From Sepiola atlantica (lineage: Eukaryota > Mollusca > Cephalopoda > Sepiida > Sepiolidae): DNA of 64,000 nucleotides. Below are positions 61,973-64,000 of this stretch, one piece after another. A program made the translations under genes and the position numbers. How positions within the stretch are numbered: position 1 is the first letter of the stretch; each line of letters begins with the position of its first letter. The notes beneath the pieces were generated by a model, which made no database searches, was not told the origin of the DNA, and worked only from the letters and a program-made list of their open reading frames with translations. The DNA is taken from NCBI GenBank assembly GCA_963556195.1, contig OY744525.1:55966946-56030945 (forward strand). The letters are read 5' to 3'.

Positions 61973-63146
61973 ATTGTTCATAATATGACAATTTGAATCC
62001 TTTATCTTTTCAATTGTTCCAATAACTCAGAATTATGTGATTGTTCAACTATAAAAATTGACTGAATATCTATTCTAGTGAGAATTTTTACTTATTGCAT
62101 TCAGATGACTGTGATGATAAACAAGAAAAAAAAACATGCTTATAAAATATATGGAATTTCGTAGACATCTAAATTGAAATTGATATCGTAAATGCTAACA
62201 TGCATAGTCAATGGTCATATTCTAGTCAAACTCGACATTTACTTGAAAGAAATCATTTTTACTAAGAATTCTATTGATCACTCCTTTCAACAAACTTTCA
62301 CAAATACTGGAGAAAGGTTATACATACATATTAGAGTGCAAAGATTTTCTTAAATAAATGTCAAATTTATGCATAATTTGTAGAAATTTAGATTGGAAAG
62401 AATGAAATAATTAATCTGTTGCACATAAATTTTTATTTCTATTACATATTTAATGGATGTAAATTGTTGCATTCTAACCATTTACCATAACTTGTTAAAG
62501 AAATTCAAGTTAATGAATTTGAATAGAGCATTCTTATTGATCTAAGTTTGGTTCGGTTCAATTTCTGTAGAAGCTTTTAGGTTATAAATTGATCTATTGT
62601 CAAACTTTAGAAAGGAAAATTTCAGTAAGAGAAATACTTTGGTTAATTCTCTGGATCTTGTTTTTCAAAAATATATTGGATCCAGGAATCTTTTACCCAG
62701 TATTATTTCTGAAAAAAGCTAGATTATATTTATTTTGTCTGGGCTTGGCTTTTATTAATTTAAAATTCAAGGTGATATATGAAGTTAGAAAAGAGGAAGA
62801 TTACAACATTGTTGTTTTCAAGTCCAATGTAAACAAATTCTTGTTAAGTCGACCTCTTAAATAATTAAATTCTGCCAAATTGTTACCATTATTATCAATC
62901 AATCATGTCTCACCGACACCTAACGCTCATTAACCCTTGTCCTCAAGTGGCCTTTGGACCTTGATAAGGTGTGACTTTTTAGTAAAAAACTAATATCCTG
63001 TGTATACACTTTCGTTGAGTATGTTTATGAATTTGAATTGGTGAATAAATCATTCATATCTGACAATTAGAATCAAACATACATCACTGCATCTGCAGCT
63101 GTAACATAAGGCGAAAACATTCATAAAAACAATATTCCTATGAGAA
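61973..63146 (+). other. Upstream region of zinc-finger ORF
   Basis: AT-rich. Parts (about 62,300-62,365) resemble 27,075-27,145 in the decayed copy. A 91-codon frame at 62,589-62,864 is hydrophobic, AT-driven and not credible. Just before the ORF, an in-frame TGA at 63,141 bounds it upstream. Confidence 0.45.
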
Positions 63147-64000
63147 ATGTATTCATCATTTTCAAGTAATTCCAAAGAGGAAGATGCAATAGACGAGTAC
63201 ACTGAAGAAAAGTCATATTCTTGTGCAATTTGTAACGCTTCTTTTACTCATAAATCCAGTTTATCAAGACATATACGAAAACATACAGGAGAGAAGCCAT
63301 ATTCTTGTCAAGTTTGTGACTCTTCATTTTCATGTAAATCAAGTTTAGTTGTACATATTCGAACACACTCAGGAGAAAAGCCATATTCTTGCAAAGTATG
63401 TGGAAGTTCTTTTTCTCAGAAACCAAATTTATTTGTGCATATGCGAAAACACACGGGAGAAAAGCCATATTCTTGTAAAGTGTGTGGTTCTTCTTTTACT
63501 CAGAGATCAAGTTTGTTGGAGCATATCCTTGTGAAACACAGAGGAGAGAAGCCATTTCCTTGTAATATATGTACTTCTTCTTTTTCAAATAAATCAAATT
63601 TAATTGTACATATGCGAACACATACTGGAGAGAAACCACATTCTTGTGACGTGTGTGGATCTTCTTTTAATCAGAAAATAAGTTTGGTGAAACATATTCG
63701 AACACACACTGGAGAGAAGCCATATTCGTGTGATGTGTGTGGCAACTCTTTTCGAATTAAGTCATATCTAGTTGAACATTCACGAACACACACCGGAGAG
63801 AAGCCATATTCTTGTAAAGTGTGTGAATCATCTTTTATTCAGAAATCGAGTTTGGTTAGACATATTAGAACACACACTGGAGAGAAGCCATATTTATGTG
63901 ATGTGTGTGACTACTCTTTTCGAAATAAGTCAGATCTAGTTGTACATATGCGAATCCACACAGGAGAGAAGCCATACCCTTGTGATGTGTGTGGCTACTC
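63147..64000 (+). CDS. Tandem C2H2 zinc-finger protein, partial (runs off window)
   Basis: ATG at 63,147 is the first after an in-frame TGA at 63,141. The frame is open for 284 codons to the window end. After an acidic, serine-rich 23-residue leader (MYSSFSSNSKEEDAIDEYTE) come nine complete C2H2 fingers and the start of a tenth, joined by HTGEKPY-type linkers. Fingers follow the C-x2-C-x12-H-x3-H form, except finger four, which is H-x4-H (HILVKH). Helix segments differ between fingers (for example THKSSLSR, SCKSSLVV, NQKISLVK, RNKSDLVV), as expected for a DNA-binding array with its own specificity. No KRAB, BTB or SCAN domain is visible. It probably acts in the nucleus as a DNA-binding regulator. 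Large families of such genes are known in octopus genomes. The 5' exons and C-terminus are unresolved. Confidence 0.95.
   Translation, partial: MYSSFSSNSKEEDAIDEYTEEKSYSCAICNASFTHKSSLSRHIRKHTGEKPYSCQVCDSSFSCKSSLVVHIRTHSGEKPYSCKVCGSSFSQKPNLFVHMRKHTGEKPYSCKVCGSSFTQRSSLLEHILVKHRGEKPFPCNICTSSFSNKSNLIVHMRTHTGEKPHSCDVCGSSFNQKISLVKHIRTHTGEKPYSCDVCGNSFRIKSYLVEHSRTHTGEKPYSCKVCESSFIQKSSLVRHIRTHTGEKPYLCDVCDYSFRNKSDLVVHMRIHTGEKPYPCDVCGY

Noticed and set aside
63244..63468. Minus-strand 74-codon repeat-like protein
   Set aside because: Antisense of the C2H2 finger array; its internal repetition simply mirrors the fingers.

Overview
The window looks like repeat-dense, AT-rich animal nuclear DNA, most likely from a coleoid cephalopod such as an octopus. 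Four things point that way: a tandem C2H2 zinc-finger gene with many zinc-finger relics; abundant decayed non-LTR and Ty3/gypsy retrotransposons; tRNA-, 5S- and U2-like short repeats; and no compact prokaryote-style gene layout. The species is an inference, not a sequence match.

Layout. 0-1.6 kb: nested foldback repeats. 1.8-4.75 kb: a frameshifted minus-strand LINE (endonuclease plus reverse transcriptase), with possible 5' sequence to 5.46 kb. 5.5-15 kb: short dispersed repeats, a tRNA-headed SINE with target duplications, two U2 snRNA-like repeats, a telomere-like block, a LINE tail, and a segment that is duplicated near 57.7 kb. 15-24.5 kb: a nested complex. Inverted 34-bp minisatellite arrays flank three head-to-tail copies of a tRNA-like element with a terminal hairpin. 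The middle copy carries a ~178-bp satellite interrupted by an 8-bp-TSD MITE and by an intact, young gypsy element (1340-codon gag-pol, 164-bp LTRs differing at 2 sites, 5-bp TSD). 24.5-41 kb: mariner transposase relic, rearranged gypsy remnants, several copies of an R2/NeSL-like non-LTR element (minus strand), zinc-finger relics and an LTR-like insertion. 41-50 kb: 5S rRNA-derived repeat, a near-perfect 56-bp tandem array, local duplications and a third U2-like repeat. 50-57 kb: LINE and gypsy fragments, then a nearly complete gypsy element (5-bp TSD gatat) lying inside the right arm of a foldback MITE. 57-64 kb: the upstream region of a C2H2 zinc-finger gene (candidate first exon donor near 57.97 kb, candidate acceptor at 60.94 kb, a 46-bp tandem array at 61.2-62.0 kb), then the zinc-finger ORF from 63,147 running off the window edge.

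How it fits together. The only host gene I can support is the zinc-finger ORF. Degenerate fingers at 32.7, 35.7, 39.0 and 40.9 kb, and copies of its upstream sequence at 26.9-27.9 kb and 7.95-8.25 kb, suggest this neighbourhood once held more members of the family. Everything else is mobile-element biology, with several insertion histories readable from target-site duplications. All comparisons were made by eye.
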